Below, in pieces: positions 11,056 to 24,084 of a stretch of DNA of 64,000 bases. Location: NCBI GenBank assembly GCA_008973525.1, contig WACJ01000527.1, positions 682,001-746,000 of the forward strand, given 5' to 3'. The position numbers and the translations under genes are program-made. The DNA is from Stenopsyche tienmushanensis (Eukaryota; Arthropoda; Insecta; Trichoptera; Stenopsychidae). Position 1 is the first letter of the stretch. Each line of letters opens with the position of its first letter. The notes under the pieces were generated by a model, which saw nothing but the letters and a program-made list of their open reading frames with translations, made no database searches and had not been told where the DNA came from.

Positions 11056-11720
11056 CACTCAAATTTCTTTTTGTGCGATTTTGAAGTTATGCGGTTTTTT
11101 TAAAGCATTTTTTTAATTTCATAAAGAGTACGTATCGAGTTATTTTGGATCGAATTAGAAAATAAATCATCAACACTAACCTAAATTTGGAAAATAATTA
11201 CAATTTTGGACTGTTTAAATTGTATTGCATCTTCTATCACTAAATTACGATCTGTTTTTATGCGGATCTTTTTTATGCGAATTTGCAGTTATGCGGTTTT
11301 CTAAAATAATGGAATCTATCCATCATTTTTCTATAAAGAACAAATCTTTTTTTATGCGAATGCGCATTAAAAAAATCCAAAATTATTATCAATCAATCAA
11401 CTTGATGAAGAAGGTTTTGATACTTTTTCTCAAAATGATGTCGATGAATTGCTTGAGGATACTCCCTTGAATGACGATTATATTATTGGTTTGATGTTAT
11501 ATGACAGCAAAGAAACAGAAGACGATATTGAAGTGGGAAAAACTCCTGTCCCCTTTACTGTAAAGATTTTTCAAGAAGCGAACTTAAGAATTGCATATAT
11601 CCATATCACGAACAGCATAAAAAAAATATTGGTTAATTGTCGCAGTTTTTTTAATGCGATTTTTAATATATTTCATCACATTGATTTGAAGTTATGCATT
11701 TTTTAAAAATAACAGAACCT
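11056..11720 (+). mobile_element. pogo/Tigger-like remnant, copy B, with transposase C-terminus
   Basis: The 5' part (11056-11250) repeats copy A at 4404. At about 11395-11500 the plus strand encodes LDEEGFDTFSQNDVDELLE followed by DTPLNDDYIIGLM, which resembles the acidic C-terminal region of Tigger/pogo transposases. Motifs of the form TTTTTATGCG recur at both sides, as expected of terminal repeats. The remainder of the transposase has been lost. Confidence 0.6.
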
Positions 11721-11956
11721 ATCCCTCGGTTTTCTATGTATTTATTTTAATGCATTCAGCATTTAAAGAAAAGCTCCCCGACTGTGACCTACATTTTCGA
11801 GATCACACTCGCCATAAGTATTGTCGTTCAATTAAGGTTGACTTCGCTACAAGTTTACAATTAATTTTCATCAACGCCGAGCTATAATCGATTAAAACTC
11901 CGGTTGTCAAGAGACGTATTTATAAAATTGAGTTAATATCTTAGATTTTCGCTATT
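11721..11956. other. Short spacer between two transposon remnants, nothing recognised
   Basis: No open frame or repeat was recognised. Confidence 0.4.
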
Positions 11957-12900
11957 TTAACACTAGGTTTATTTATTTTTTTCCATACCTATTTCTATGG
12001 GAATCCGTCAAATTGACGGGCAAAGAAAAACATGTACATACATTCAATATCGAATACACAAACTACATGAATACCAGATTTCCTACCCTAAACCTTTCCG
12101 TCCCTGTAATAATTGTCAATTTTAAGCATTTATTCTGTTTTGCGAATAAATTTTCTGCAAACGATAAACAAAAAGACATGTCGGACAGAACGGATTCGTG
12201 GCGCGCTTCTTAGTTACGTCGCTTCTCACTTTATATACCGTAATATTGCAATGTTTTGAAAATTGCAATACTTTAAACAAATTCCCGCGCTAGAACTTAA
12301 ACCACATCTACCGAAGCTCTAGCCTCCTTGTATCGAAAGTAGACGACGTTTGTTTGACAATAATTATCTTAAACTACTTGTAGACTGAAAAGCAGCTTTG
12401 TAGAACGCCGGTATGTACAATTATTCAGGTTTCGAAAATTGTTATTTACGCCCGCAACGTTGAAAACTTGGTAGACTGTATCTTTCTTGATATGCATTGT
12501 ATAAACACCGATTGAAACAAAAATTAGCTATGTAGAAATGGGTGCAAGATTTCGGTCGTTGCCTCCCGTACTAATTAGAGAATTTCCACGAAGTGAATCA
12601 GGCATTTAACCCTTTTTTCTTAGTCCTAACTTAAAATCATTACACACACAAATTAATATATAAAACTTTTATATTTTAACAATTTATACATCTTTACACC
12701 TTGATAAATATATAATTTCTTAAATATTAGTCCCTGTAATTTTGCTGTGTGTGATATTTCATAAAACAATTGCCAAGATGCATGCCCCGCTTTTCCGGGG
12801 AAGTATTACAATAATATGTGGTTTGATGTTTTTTGCCGGCTTTGTTTCTTTGAGAACAGATTTTGCAATCCTTTTTAACTCCAATTCAATGCTTATAAGG
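11957..12900 (-). mobile_element. piggyBac-like remnant with C-terminal zinc-binding domain
   Basis: TTAACACTAGGTTTA at about 11957 followed by CCGTCAAATTGACGGG (12005) resembles a piggyBac-type end. On the minus strand, about 12870 down to 12740, the frame reads CKICSQRNKAGKK, then TYYCNTSPEKRGMHLGNCFM, then KYHT. That is the cysteine/histidine-rich C-terminus typical of PGBD4-like piggyBac transposases. No catalytic core was found upstream, so this is a fragment. Confidence 0.55.
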
Positions 12901-14267
12901 ATCAAAAACTTAGTAGTCTTTCTGTCACGAAGTTTGAACTAGTGCCGAACATGTAGTCCGGTTCGTGGTGGCGAACTAATTTCAGATAAGGAAATATTAT
13001 AGCTATTTGAAGGGGTATCTTGTTACACTTCATAAGATTATACAAAAGAGTATAGGGACCCGCTTCAAAGGAGCTAAACGAAACAGCTATTGTCGGGCCT
13101 CGAGTTTCTGCATCAAATCGAGTGGTGAGTGAGAGTCACCTCTCGAGCGAAAAGGGCTGATTCAAAACCCATTCAGCAATGTACTTAAATAAAATTGTTA
13201 GTAAAAAAGACAATTTGGATAAAAATTATGTTATTGTTTAAAATCAGTTAATTATATGAATTTATCATGGAAATATTATGATTCCTGACTTTCATTTAAA
13301 AACCATAAATTAGAACTGAAAGACGTTTTGGCAAGTATTTAATTTAATACATTTATATTAATTTTCATTATGCCTTCCTTATCATTTTCAAGGACTAAAT
13401 GAAGCATTCAACATTCACAAGAAGCAGCCAAAGTGGGCTTAGTCTGCTCTCGTTTTAATATCAATTGAAATAAAAAGCGAAAATTTTCATGATTATTAAC
13501 GTGACTTTCAATCTTTTTTTTTGTGGAAAAAATATTATAGAAAAATCAAATAGAACTAAAATAACTACGTTTATATAGCTGGCCGTGTCTAAAAATGACT
13601 AAAACTTTAATAGGTAACCATATCAAACCATTGTTCGGTTGAAATCATAAAATTCATACTAAGCAAAATCAATTTCGAGCCAATTTGTTCGTCACACTTG
13701 TCCATGCTTAGAAATATTACTTTAATTACTTTTTTGCCTATTCTTGTGAATTGCACTAGCTCTAAAATAACGAGGGAATTCGAAATAAATGCACATAGTT
13801 AATACTGAATGCTATATTTGCTGTTATTCGACGTGTGAAAATATTTTTCTTGATGACGCGACGTGTTTAACATTTGATAATTTTTTTTTCTGTCACAATA
13901 TAATTTTTTTCGACCAAGTTTGTGTATCTTTATGAATGATATATTATTTCAGGGGCTCCCAATCATGTGCGCCCGCAGAGCTATTGACATGCGCCGGCGA
14001 CAAAGTGTTGAAATTATCTTTGAAAATTACTTAATATAAATTAATATGCATTTATACAAATTGATGATGATAAACTCTATTAATGGATTAATTTGCCATT
14101 GCAGGATGAATCATTTGCAAATTGTACCGTTTTTTACTTCAAGTTAAACCTTTTTCATTTCAAGTTAAACCTTTTTCTACGAAGAAAAGACGAAGCAATT
14201 TACAATTATCGAACTCGCGGCTACATTATTTGTAAATCCGTCATAACAAATATGTTATATTAGAGCG
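12901..14267. other. AT-rich sequence, nothing recognised
   Basis: One locally duplicated motif is seen at about 14137-14175 (TTCAAGTTAAACCTTTTTC twice). No coding exon was recognised. Confidence 0.45.
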
Positions 14268-14405
14268 TATCACATGAACGTTCGGAATTCGGTAAGGTAA
14301 GAATTTAAATGCTATAACTTTTACAAAACTTAATGTATTCAATCAAAATGATCTTCGTTAACTTTAATAGGCTTTTGGCAAAAAGAAACAAAATTATTTA
14401 TTTCA
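14268..14405 (-). repeat. Dispersed repeat, copy 2 of 2 (inverted relative to 8541-8702)
   Basis: Reverse-complement match to 8541-8702, including CATGAACGTTCGGAATTCG at one end and a TAACTTTTACAAAAC motif. It lies about 430 bp upstream of the sugar transporter's proposed first exon. Confidence 0.55.
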
Positions 14406-14837
14406 TTTTTATGAAAGTTCACACTTTTAAAGCCAATAAATTCTTAGAAGTCTTAAATTACCTCGTTCTATTTTCGAAAATTTTTATTCCTTGAAACGTA
14501 TTGCAAGTATTGATAAATGTGAAAATCTGTTGGCGAGATATCTGATTAATGCGTTTCTATTTATGTTCTTCACTAATGACAGTTTTGAGTCTTTCACAAA
14601 AAGAAAATCATAGAAAACAATATAAATGACAACATTCTGTATTTAAATGCAATTGAAGGCTACAGTATTTTTTTCAATTTCAAATAGTCGTAAAATATTG
14701 CGCAGAATCTTCCTAAATTATGATCGATCTTTGACCGACAAAAAATCCGAATCTTCATGTGGTACAAATTTTCATTTCATAATTTTAATACTCATTATTT
14801 ATAAGGAAAAACGCTCATTATTAACCTGTATGGTAGG

Positions 14838-17800
14838 ATGATCGCGTATTTGCGAGCGAATTCCAGTGATTCAGAAAGAGCACTCTTGTACGTTGAGCTC
14901 GACCATACATTTTTTTTCTGCCTCGTATAACAAGATTTCTTAAACTCTTGCTCGGCTATTTTGAAAATCAAGGTAATTAAAACATGAGTACAGGCGTTCG
15001 TTTTCGTAAATAAATTTAGTAAATTTATCGAATGCTAGGATGCAATTGAGGTATTTTATAATTTAATGATGTTTTTGAAATTTTACAGTACTGACACGAA
15101 AGCCCTTGTGGATAAGCCACCTCTACCTCAAATAAAAGTTACCCATCCTGTGAGCGGGAGGGAAACCAAAGAAGGACGCGGTAAATCTTTCAGACAAGTA
15201 ATTGCGGCATTCATCGCAAATTTCGGCTGCATCAATACGGGCTTAGTTTTTGGATTTTCTGCCGTTGTTATTCCACAATTGGAGGCGGAAGATTCGAGCA
15301 TAAAAATTAATGAAAACCAAGCAAGTTGGATTGGTGAGTAAAAATATTAACGTAAAGCTGATGTTCATTATATTAGAGATGTTGTAAATCCATCTCCTTC
15401 ATTATGATGTTATTAAGTTGCATTGTTAATATTTATGGAACCGTTCTATTATTGTTTTCCTCGGAGGCATCATTGCCATAATCATTGTCGTAGATGTTGA
15501 CATTGTCCTGTTCACCGTTACTGTGCCAAACTGTGTCTTCAGGCACCCTAATGATCTTGGGTTTTATTATCCAACAACTGTAATAAAGGAATAAAAATGT
15601 AGATAATTGATTTAGCATATTAAACTGCACGAGCTATGCGTTTTTGACCGGTCAAATCTATTTTGATTCGTTGGTTTACAACTAGTGCCAATGCCAATCT
15701 TGGCCACTGCCAATGTCCAACGTCTTCCGATGCACATTTAACATGCAATTTTAAAATTCTAGTGTCAAGGCCCAAGTTCAAAAAACACTCATCACTTCAT
15801 CAATTTTCATTACTCATTCAAACACGTGTAGCATTATGCTATTTAAAATTTCTAAATTATCATAATTCATAACAAACAGTTCATATTCAGTTATTGTATT
15901 ATCAATTGGCTGTATATATTCATCAGAGCGTAACAGAAATATTTTTGAAATATTCCTCTTGATATTGTTCCAAGATATAATTACTATCATTGCATCCAAA
16001 ATCTTTGACAATTTTGTATAAAAGTCTCTTTACAACAGAACTTACCAACCGGAACAGAACAGAAAACCGATAAAACCGCCATTTATCCGAGTTGAAACCA
16101 TAACTGAACCGGTTCGAATCATTTTAAAATCGTAGACATTTTCTAGACAGGAATTTCTATAAACAGATTGCAAATTCATAACCCCTGCATAAAAGCAGAA
16201 ATGAAAAATAATACATAATACTAACGAATCATCAATAATTAATGGGAGTGAATTCGACAATGCTATGTATGTGTTAAGCTTATAACAAAAATAGGAATAA
16301 AATGCTCTTAATTATGCTAGAAAATATTTTTAATACAAAGAATAATACGAATGAAACAACACCAAGTAAATATGAATTATTTATTTTAACAATTGCCCTA
16401 ATAGACTGAGAGCTGGCAGCATAAATTTAAGGTCAGCTAACACATGTGAATAATTTAATAGTTGTGTTCTGGCGTGTTTCTGGACTATTATTATGACAGT
16501 CTGGCGGCTGATTGTCGTTGGGAATGGGAAGGAAGGGGGTTGCCAGACTATTATCAGCTTGTTAAGATGGTACCAGTAATAAATAGTTTACTTTTATAAA
16601 AACGCCAGACCAAATAGATGTTAACGTGTTCCCTTCCAAACCCAACGGCACTCAGTCGCCAGACTGTCATAATTATAGTCTGGAAACACGCCAGAACACA
16701 ACTATTAAATTATTCACATGTGTTAGATGACCTTCATTTCCGAATTAAAAATCTGATGTGATTTTAAAAAAGCCGATTGGAAATGTGGAAATGTATTTTA
16801 AGGGCCAAATATAACCTTAAAAAAATAGAAAAACTTGGATAGCAATGAATTAAAACCAGGAATTTGAACCGGATCGATCCAAAACCGATAACCGGTAAAA
16901 TAGTTATTTTTCTGAGCTAATATAAATGTTAGTGAACGTAACCGAAACCAAAACTGAAATGAAAAAAATATTATATCATATTTTTATATTTTTAATTTTT
17001 TAAATTATTTTTTCGATTATTTCGTTTTTCGTTCACTATAAAATATACAGCGTGTTTTTCACATGGACCGACATTTTTTTTTGAGTTAGAGGGATTAACG
17101 ACGGAATAGGGCACGTCCCCAGACAAAGAAATCCAGTGGTGTCAGATCTAGAGACAGTGCGAGCATCTTCAAGTTTAACGACTTATTGAATGATTTGTAT
17201 AACATGTAGCATATCGTTGGAAAGGGTACAATCTAGAGAACGTTTTAAAACTAAACTAAGTTCAAAATAATATAGAGAAAAATGTAAGGGAGTCAATGAA
17301 AAATCAATTATTTAAAAAGGGGTTAATATAGGAAACTCCTGTTTTATAGCCTCAGGAAACACAGGAAATGCATTTTTAACTTTTCTTAATTTTTATCTTA
17401 TGTTTAGCTTTAAATTTAAGTAAGCCTTTCCGCAATAAGAGTGATTTATCCTTATTATATAAATGGCTTACTTTGAATTATCAAAAGCATTTCAATTGCT
17501 TGAATTTGGATGTTTAGCCTTCAGTTTTATTGATAAGTAAAACTATCTAGAAATTGATTCATACATTTTTATAAAATTAACATTACAACTTTATAAATAC
17601 AAGTCATTATAAACAACCACCAGTAATATATAAACGTATAAACCTTATCTTTCTAATCTAGCATTAAAATCCATAGTAATAAAATACTTACACCTACATA
17701 ATCGAGGTATTTATCCAATTAGGTAATACTTACGACTCCAACATGAATATAACGTCATCGTCTACAAAAAAAATCTTATACGAATCTAAAACAGCAATAT

Positions 17801-20800
17801 TTGGCAATACCCTTTTTAAATTATTAATGAAATACCGAATCTGATCATTCAACAATATAATTCATTTGGCATAATTGAATATCAAATGATCAAATGCTGC
17901 CAGATTTACTATTCGTCCAATAATAGTTACTTATCAGCGATTATGTCATTTAAGTTGCATTATTGAATGATCTATTAAGAATAATTGTAATATAGAAACA
18001 ATAATAACGAAGAATGCGTTGATCTCATAGACACTATTGATTTTGAAGAGTCGATGCAGCCCCGTAAGCTATTGATTAGATCAGATAAATTCATATATTT
18101 TTTAAGAATTCTAGAAATTCTGAAATATAAAAGCATATAAGCGGTAGAAATCTAAAAATACACAATAGAAAAATTACAGTAAATACTGCAATCAACTAAG
18201 CAAATCTCATCATTCATTTCATTTCTTGCTATTATGGCATCTTGTATAAATATTGACTCAATTCATTAGGAAACACCCTCGTTTCTAGCTCGCATTGCCT
18301 CGACTTTTTTCAACCATGACCTTGTCGATACATGAAATATTGATCAATAGAAATGTAATAAGAGTTTACCTTCCGCTAATGGTTTTACTGCCTGCACAGC
18401 TGATAGTAATTATTATGTTTTCTAAAAATTCTAATGTTTGTGGCCTTTTAATGAATCGTAAAAGTGTTTAATTGAAGATCAATATCGTATAATCATCGGC
18501 AAACGCAATAGTATAATTGTTCTCGCTTCCATGCATAATTTTTATACTTGGCCTTTAAATAATATTGCTTATAGACTAACAGATGATCTTTTTCATTTGT
18601 ATAAACTTTAATGTAATCTATAAATACCTCATGCTTTCATCATTGTGCATAATTTATAGCTGACCTTTAAAATAATACAATACAAATATTTTTAATACTT
18701 TTATCATTTTTAGCGAGCTTAAGTTCTGCAAGTACTCCTTTAGGATGCATACTCGGTGGCTATTTAATGGACCGGATAGGTCGGAGATTAACACTCATTT
18801 TTACGGAGATTCCATTAATTATTGGATGGATTCTCATAGCCAGTGCACAAAACGTAGAAATGATATATGCAGGTTTGTTCAATGTAATTTAAAAATTTCA
18901 ACTCTATCAGCATTATTTGCTAATGTATAAAACCACAATTTATGTTTTTAGGTAGGTTATTTGTGGGATTAGGATCTGGAATGGTTGGAGCGCCTGCTAG
19001 AGTATACACATGTGAGGTAACTCAGCCTCATTTACGAGGGATGCTTGGCGCGTTAGCCTCTGTTTGTTTATCACTCGGAGTTCTTATTCAGGTAAATATT
19101 TAAAAACTAACATCATGATGCATTATTTAAAGAATGTTATTTATGAAATTCACCAAATTTCTAATTTTAGTATGTATTTGGTAGCTTCTTAACATGGCAA
19201 ATTCTATCTGCTATAAGTGCCTTAGTACCGATTTTATCCCTCATCGGAATGATGATAATGCCCTGAAACTCCCAACTTCCTTTTGTCCAAAAATGAAACC
19301 GAAAAAGCAACCTTCAGTCTGGCAAGATTAAGGGGTTCAACATTTAATGTGACGAAAGAAATTGACCAAATGATCAAATACAAACAAGTCAATAATGTCC
19401 AACGGTAATCTAATTTTCTTTTACCAATTTAATGCATTTTTATTGCAAACAAGTCGATGAATAATGATGTGTTTATTACAGACTCACCGGTTTTAAAGAA
19501 ACATTTAAAGCACTCATTGAACCATCGTCTATAAAGCCATTTTTAATCTTAGTATTATACTTCATGATGTACCAATTCAGTGGTGTTAATACAATCACTT
19601 TTTACGCTGTTGAGATTTTCCAGGTAAATTTAATACAACTCTTAAAAAACATGTTTAATTATATTCTTCATTACTTTAATTGATGTAATTTTCAGCAAAC
19701 TGGATCAAATATGAACAAATACCTAGCGACTATTATTTTAGGAGTTGTACGACTAGTATTTACTATAATTGCATGCATTGCTCTACGTAAATGTGGAAGG
19801 AGACCATTGACTTTTATATCAGGTATTACTATTATAAATATTAAATACTATTATAATGTGTATTTTAAAATAGTATACGATGATAGTCACAGAAGTATAC
19901 AACCTAATGTATAGCCATCAATATTGAACGTTCTCAGTGAAATTGTAAATATGGAAAAAATTGGACATCGTTAAGTGTACTTTTATTTGAAAGGTTTCAG
20001 TCCAACTAATATCTAAGCCGAGCTAGATTTTTCTCTTGGAGAATCTGCTCCTTACGCGTTTATCACTGAAAATGCGGCATAAAGCCCAAAAAGAGGGATA
20101 AGTTCAAACCTGAAAAGCGAAGTCATAAACCGTCCGTGCCCTGTGAGGAACTGGGACATCCAGTATCCATGATTGAAATTGTACTGCCTTCTACTAAAAT
20201 AAAAAGGCTTATTTCGATTGAAAAGACGTTACGTTTAAACATTATACAGTGTTGATATCTAGGCATTACATTTATATTTGTATTTTTTAAACTGCAATAA
20301 CTTGCGTTTACAGGTTTTGGCTGTGGATTCACAATGTTAGGCTTGGGAACTTATTTATACTATAAAAATTGGTGGGATGAAAATAGTATGCCTCTCCAGC
20401 ATACGTGGATTCCTTTGACTTGCATATTTTTGTACATCATCGCGTGCACAATGGGATTTTTGGTCGTTCCGTGGGTGATGATCGGTGAAGTGTATCCTAC
20501 GCAGGTAATTTAATAGTTTTAATCACATTTTGATTGTATTTCATCTTATTAAATAAATACAACTCAATTTAAATTTATTTCAGGTGCGCGGAATACTCGG
20601 CGGGATGACGACCTGCTCAGCGCATTTGTTCGTTTTCATCGTCGTCAAAACGTATCCATTTCTATCGCATCATATGCAGATTTATGGCACGTTTTGGTTG
20701 TACGGATGCATTTCTTTAGCAGGTATTTTTATGGCCGTTATTTTAAATGCATTTTGTTGAAATCGTGAGATTAATCTCGACCTTTTTTAATTTTTTAAGG

Positions 20801-20975
20801 CACCATCTTCTTTTATTATTGTCTGCCTGAAACCAAAGGAAAGTCGTTGCAAGAGATAGAAGACTATTTTAGCGGGAGGACCCAAACTTTGAATACTAAA
20901 AAGGCTGCTGCTAATAAAGATGTATTGACTCCCGTAATTTTAACTCCCGAGAAAGGAAAATTGTTACCATCATAA
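14838..20975 (+). CDS. Tret1: Facilitated trehalose/sugar transporter, Tret1-like (MFS)
   Basis: A major-facilitator sugar transporter of the insect trehalose transporter type, expected in the plasma membrane moving trehalose or another sugar down its gradient. Exons: 14838-14887 (tentative), 15089-15333, 18714-18872, 18952-19091, 19171-19404, 19482-19623, 19696-19822, 20314-20504, 20584-20722, 20800-20975; all introns are GT-AG. Family motifs in order: GFSAVVIPQL in helix 1, MDRIGRRL, CEVTQPHLRGMLGALAS, PETP, QFSGVNTITFYAVEIFQ, KCGRRPLTFISG, PWVMIGEVYPTQVRG and the PETKGKSLQEIE C-terminus. The first exon is chosen because its frame and donor fit; an alternative start is ATG at 15066, which would overlap a good acceptor. 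About 533 residues, normal for the family. Exon 5 holds one extra base at 19261-19263 (ATG CCC TGA where ATG CCT GAA is expected), which breaks the frame as written. All exons after it are open in the shifted frame. AATAAA lies at 21078. Confidence 0.88.
16429..16734. mobile_element. Long-hairpin MITE inside sugar transporter intron
   Basis: Left arm (about 16429-16539) and right arm (about 16625-16734) are near-identical reverse complements of about 105-110 bp. They share CTAACACATGTGAATAATTT and GTTGTGTTCTGGCGTGTTTC and are separated by a loop of about 85 bp. There is no coding content. It sits in the 3.4-kb intron between exons 2 and 3, so any pre-mRNA would contain a long double-stranded stem. 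The family is unknown because the target duplication is unclear. Confidence 0.7.
20053..20170 (-). repeat. Non-LTR retrotransposon C-terminal scrap plus dispersed repeat
   Basis: On the minus strand 20165-20105 encodes MSQFLTGHGRFMTSLFRF, the LTGHG-F-x(3)-L-x-RF motif near the C-terminus of R1/Jockey-clade ORF2 proteins. Next to it, on the plus strand at 20053-20097, lies TATCACTGAAAATGCGGCAT and its flank, a copy of a repeat also seen near 32580, 43330 and 49950. It lies in the intron between exons 7 and 8 of the sugar transporter. Confidence 0.5.
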
Positions 20976-22627
20976 AAATGTTATTTAATAACTGGTTTTT
21001 ATTATTTCCTCACAAGATGTGAATCCATCCGTGTTGAATGAAATGACATTTTTATGTTAATAGATTTGACGTGATTCAATAAATGTTTAAAACACTTTAC
21101 TGAAAGATTTCAAAACTATGAATGAAATCTTATTAGAAAAATCTTAGTATTTGCGGAAGTAGTTTTATTTTTATGTTAAAAATAAAATAAATGTACATAT
21201 ATATTGAATAACTGTGATTTATATATAAAATTTGTTATATTTACAATTCATTTTGTGTAACATTTATCTTATTTCTGCAACTATATTTATTTGCTTATTG
21301 TCTAATCCCAGTTATAATTGTATAGTATTTTAATTAAACTGACACAAAGAGTCACAACTATAAGAATATTTCCAACGTACATTTATTTATACCATAATTG
21401 CATATAAGTATTCTTATTTTTACAAAAATTACATAAAATGATATTAAAATTACTTTTGGCAAATGTTCTGTACTTAAGTGTTTTGCAAAAAGGCCTATAT
21501 TTTTCAATAATTCATTCCAAATAAAAACTCATAATGGTAACTTGATATAACATGTTAATTAAAATTAAAAAATTAAAACTCTATATTTTAATGTTGGTGT
21601 CTAAAATACAAGGGTTATCCAGAAACTAAGGTTACAACATTTCTGCAGTCGGGGCACCAGCTTTCGTATGCCAGTGTCATAGACTTCCACCGCGCGATGA
21701 CCAAGCAAAATAGCCAACAAACAACCGGAACCAAATAAACTGACCATTAGGCCTATGACCACAGGAGCTCTTGTATACTTACTTTCTAGATGACCTTCGT
21801 ATTTTCATGATTTTGATGATAAAACTTAATCGTTAAACTTCCCTAAATCTACCTCTTAACATTTAGACTACAATGAATGATATACTTGTATATTTTATGT
21901 ATCGCGTGTCTGTATAGACATAAACACTGTGCCTTTTATAAGACTTCATCATGTAATGAAAAAAAATACTTACAAACGATTTCAAACTTGTTTGTTAACC
22001 GTAATCTTACAACTATTATGGTTTGACTTTTTAAGGAGTGTTTAATTGTTACCTAAAATTGTTGTCTCTTTGAAGCTGTGTATAATATAATTGTAATTGC
22101 ACTCAATACTCTTTGATTTGGTTTCGAAACCATATTCTTAATATTTATACTTTATTTTTAATATTGTGATTCTAATAAAATATACAACAACTTGTAAGAT
22201 CTTAATTTTAATATTAGTTTTAACTACGAAATGCATTTATTAGTGGAAATAAAAGCAAATATTTGATCGTTTTTCTGTGTAAACATCTTGTAACGTCAAT
22301 CATTAATGTAAATAAAAAGAGATATTGAATAGATAATATTAGAAATGAGCTAAGTTTTGCAAAATTTTACTATTGCAAATATGAGAGTGTAAAGGGTTTT
22401 TATTTATTTTTTATGAAAATTTACATTGTGCGGTTGAAATGATTACTGTTCGACCATAGATCATCAAATATGCCATTTGTACCGATGAGAGATTTTCAAT
22501 TTGAAATTGAAATTGTAAATAGCTTATTAAATAATGCAAATTTAATGTTAATTTGTTAAAAATAAAGAAAGAAATTAAAATATGTTATTTTATTTATTGA
22601 GCACCATGCACCAATCCAAATACAGCA
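20976..22627. other. 3' flank of the sugar transporter and AT-rich spacer
   Basis: A polyadenylation signal AATAAA is at 21078-21083. At about 21610 the sequence GGGTTATCCAGAAACTAAGG followed by TTACAACATTTC resembles the 5' end of mariner-like elements and the motif near 6371, but no transposase follows. Nothing else was recognised. Confidence 0.45.
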
Positions 22628-23576
22628 TACTCTCAATTATCCGGGCTAGTGCTGGGGAGGAAGAGCACGGATTGATAATTAAAGAACACGGATAATCCAA
22701 ATCATCAAATTTATACTTAGTTTTGAATATAATTTATTTACAATTCAAAAAAATGTTTTGTAATTTCAATACTCCGTATTTATTGAGAAAAACGCTCAAA
22801 GTTTAGCCAAAAACAGACCTTTAGTAACCAGTACTAAGCGTTGCCAAAATATTAAAAAAAATGTATACGAGTACATTATTTGAGATTTTTTAAGCATATT
22901 TCTAAAGTTATTATATCATTATATTAATTTAAATTATGATTGAGGTACTCTTCGATGTTTTTTCTAGCCGCGTTTTCAAAAGAGAGAGACGGAGTGGCCA
23001 TAAGCTTTATATGCTCAATCGGTCCGCTTCTCGGACCGCTGATATGTCGAATGAGCGGCTCGCGATTGGATACTTGAACAAAACGATAATAAAGAGGGTT
23101 TAGAAAATTTGCAACGCCGCTTTGGGCGCCTGCTTTGCGACGCCCTTGTTACAGTCCTGCAAATATATCACATTAGTGGGCAAAAAATTTGCAACCATAA
23201 GTTCATTGTTTGTTTTCAATATGCTTTCGTTTGTATGAAAAAGAACATTATCTAATAATAATACTGCTTTGATGGCAATCCCTTACGTTTTAAGAAGGTC
23301 TGTACTTCATAAACCCATTTCCGATTGAACCAATCTTAAGAAATATCTATCTTCGCCTCTTTTAGGATTTAATAATCGACAGGAAAATGTTTTATTTCAT
23401 GCGTTTATGCAAACATTTATCATAGACAGCTATTCTTTCTTTGGAAGATGTATGTCCTGGAGCGAACTTTTTCTTTTCATTTAATTATAATAAATTAATT
23501 TTAAAAAAATATTGATATTTTTCAAGCACGGATAATCTGCAAACTGGATAATCCTCACCCGGATAATCGAGAGTAC
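22628..23576 (-). mobile_element. Tigger/pogo-type element, internally deleted
   Basis: Terminal inverted repeats TACTCTC(A/G)ATTATCCGGG lie at 22628-22645 and in reverse at 23558-23575, flanked by TA as expected for pogo-like insertion. The minus strand retains transposase fragments: APGHTSSKERIAV (about 23430-23470) and KAVLLLDNVLFHTNES with VANFLPTNVIYLQD (about 23165-23280). The latter corresponds to the DDE region of Tigger/Jerky-type transposases. The N-terminal half is gone. A stretch near 22975-23045 matches a dispersed repeat seen at 32.6, 43.3 and 49.9 kb. Confidence 0.75.
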
Positions 23577-23645
23577 ACTGTATCTTAATTTCATTAGCAT
23601 CCAAAGCATAATGAAGATTATCAGAACATCCCTTCTAATTAATGA

Positions 23646-23724
23646 TTAACCTTTTAACTGCCAGAGCGTAATGAGCGCTTACAAATGCGACTCGCCGGTG
23701 AGTCGTTGGCATTTAACAGGTTAA
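23646..23724. mobile_element. 79-bp TTAA-ended palindromic mini-element
   Basis: TTAACCTTTTAACTGCCA at the left is mirrored by TGGCATTTAACAGGTTAA at the right, each starting at a TTAA. The centre contains GACTCGCCGGTGAGTC, itself an inverted repeat. The whole unit can fold on itself. It is probably a minimal MITE mobilised by a piggyBac-like enzyme. Confidence 0.45.
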
Positions 23725-24084
23725 AATATATTTCTTCTTTTATGCTCCATTTTTTTCAATTAAAATATTAGTATTTTAATAAATAAAAAATTCTATTTTT
23801 AATTTTAAGATAATTTTATAATGATTTCATTCGATTTTTATCTCCAAAAAATGCATAAATCGGTTTTTTACGATTTTTTCTTATGTTTTAAAGTATACAT
23901 TATAATTTAAATATGTTTATTAAATTTATTAAAAATAAAATTATTCTTCAGCAAAGATTCCACTAGCGCGTCATCTTGTCGAGATTAGTCCAATTAAAAA
24001 AATTGTAGTAAATAAATATTTAAATAATCGTTTAAATTTTTTCGTTCGTCAATTTTTGGCGATATTTAAATAATTGGGTATGCT

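Noticed and set aside
15066..15088. ATG ATG at 15066 as the transporter start
   Set aside because: It would make a splice acceptor (TTTTACAG) part of the coding sequence. An upstream exon at 14838-14887 joins in the correct phase, although the alternative cannot be excluded.
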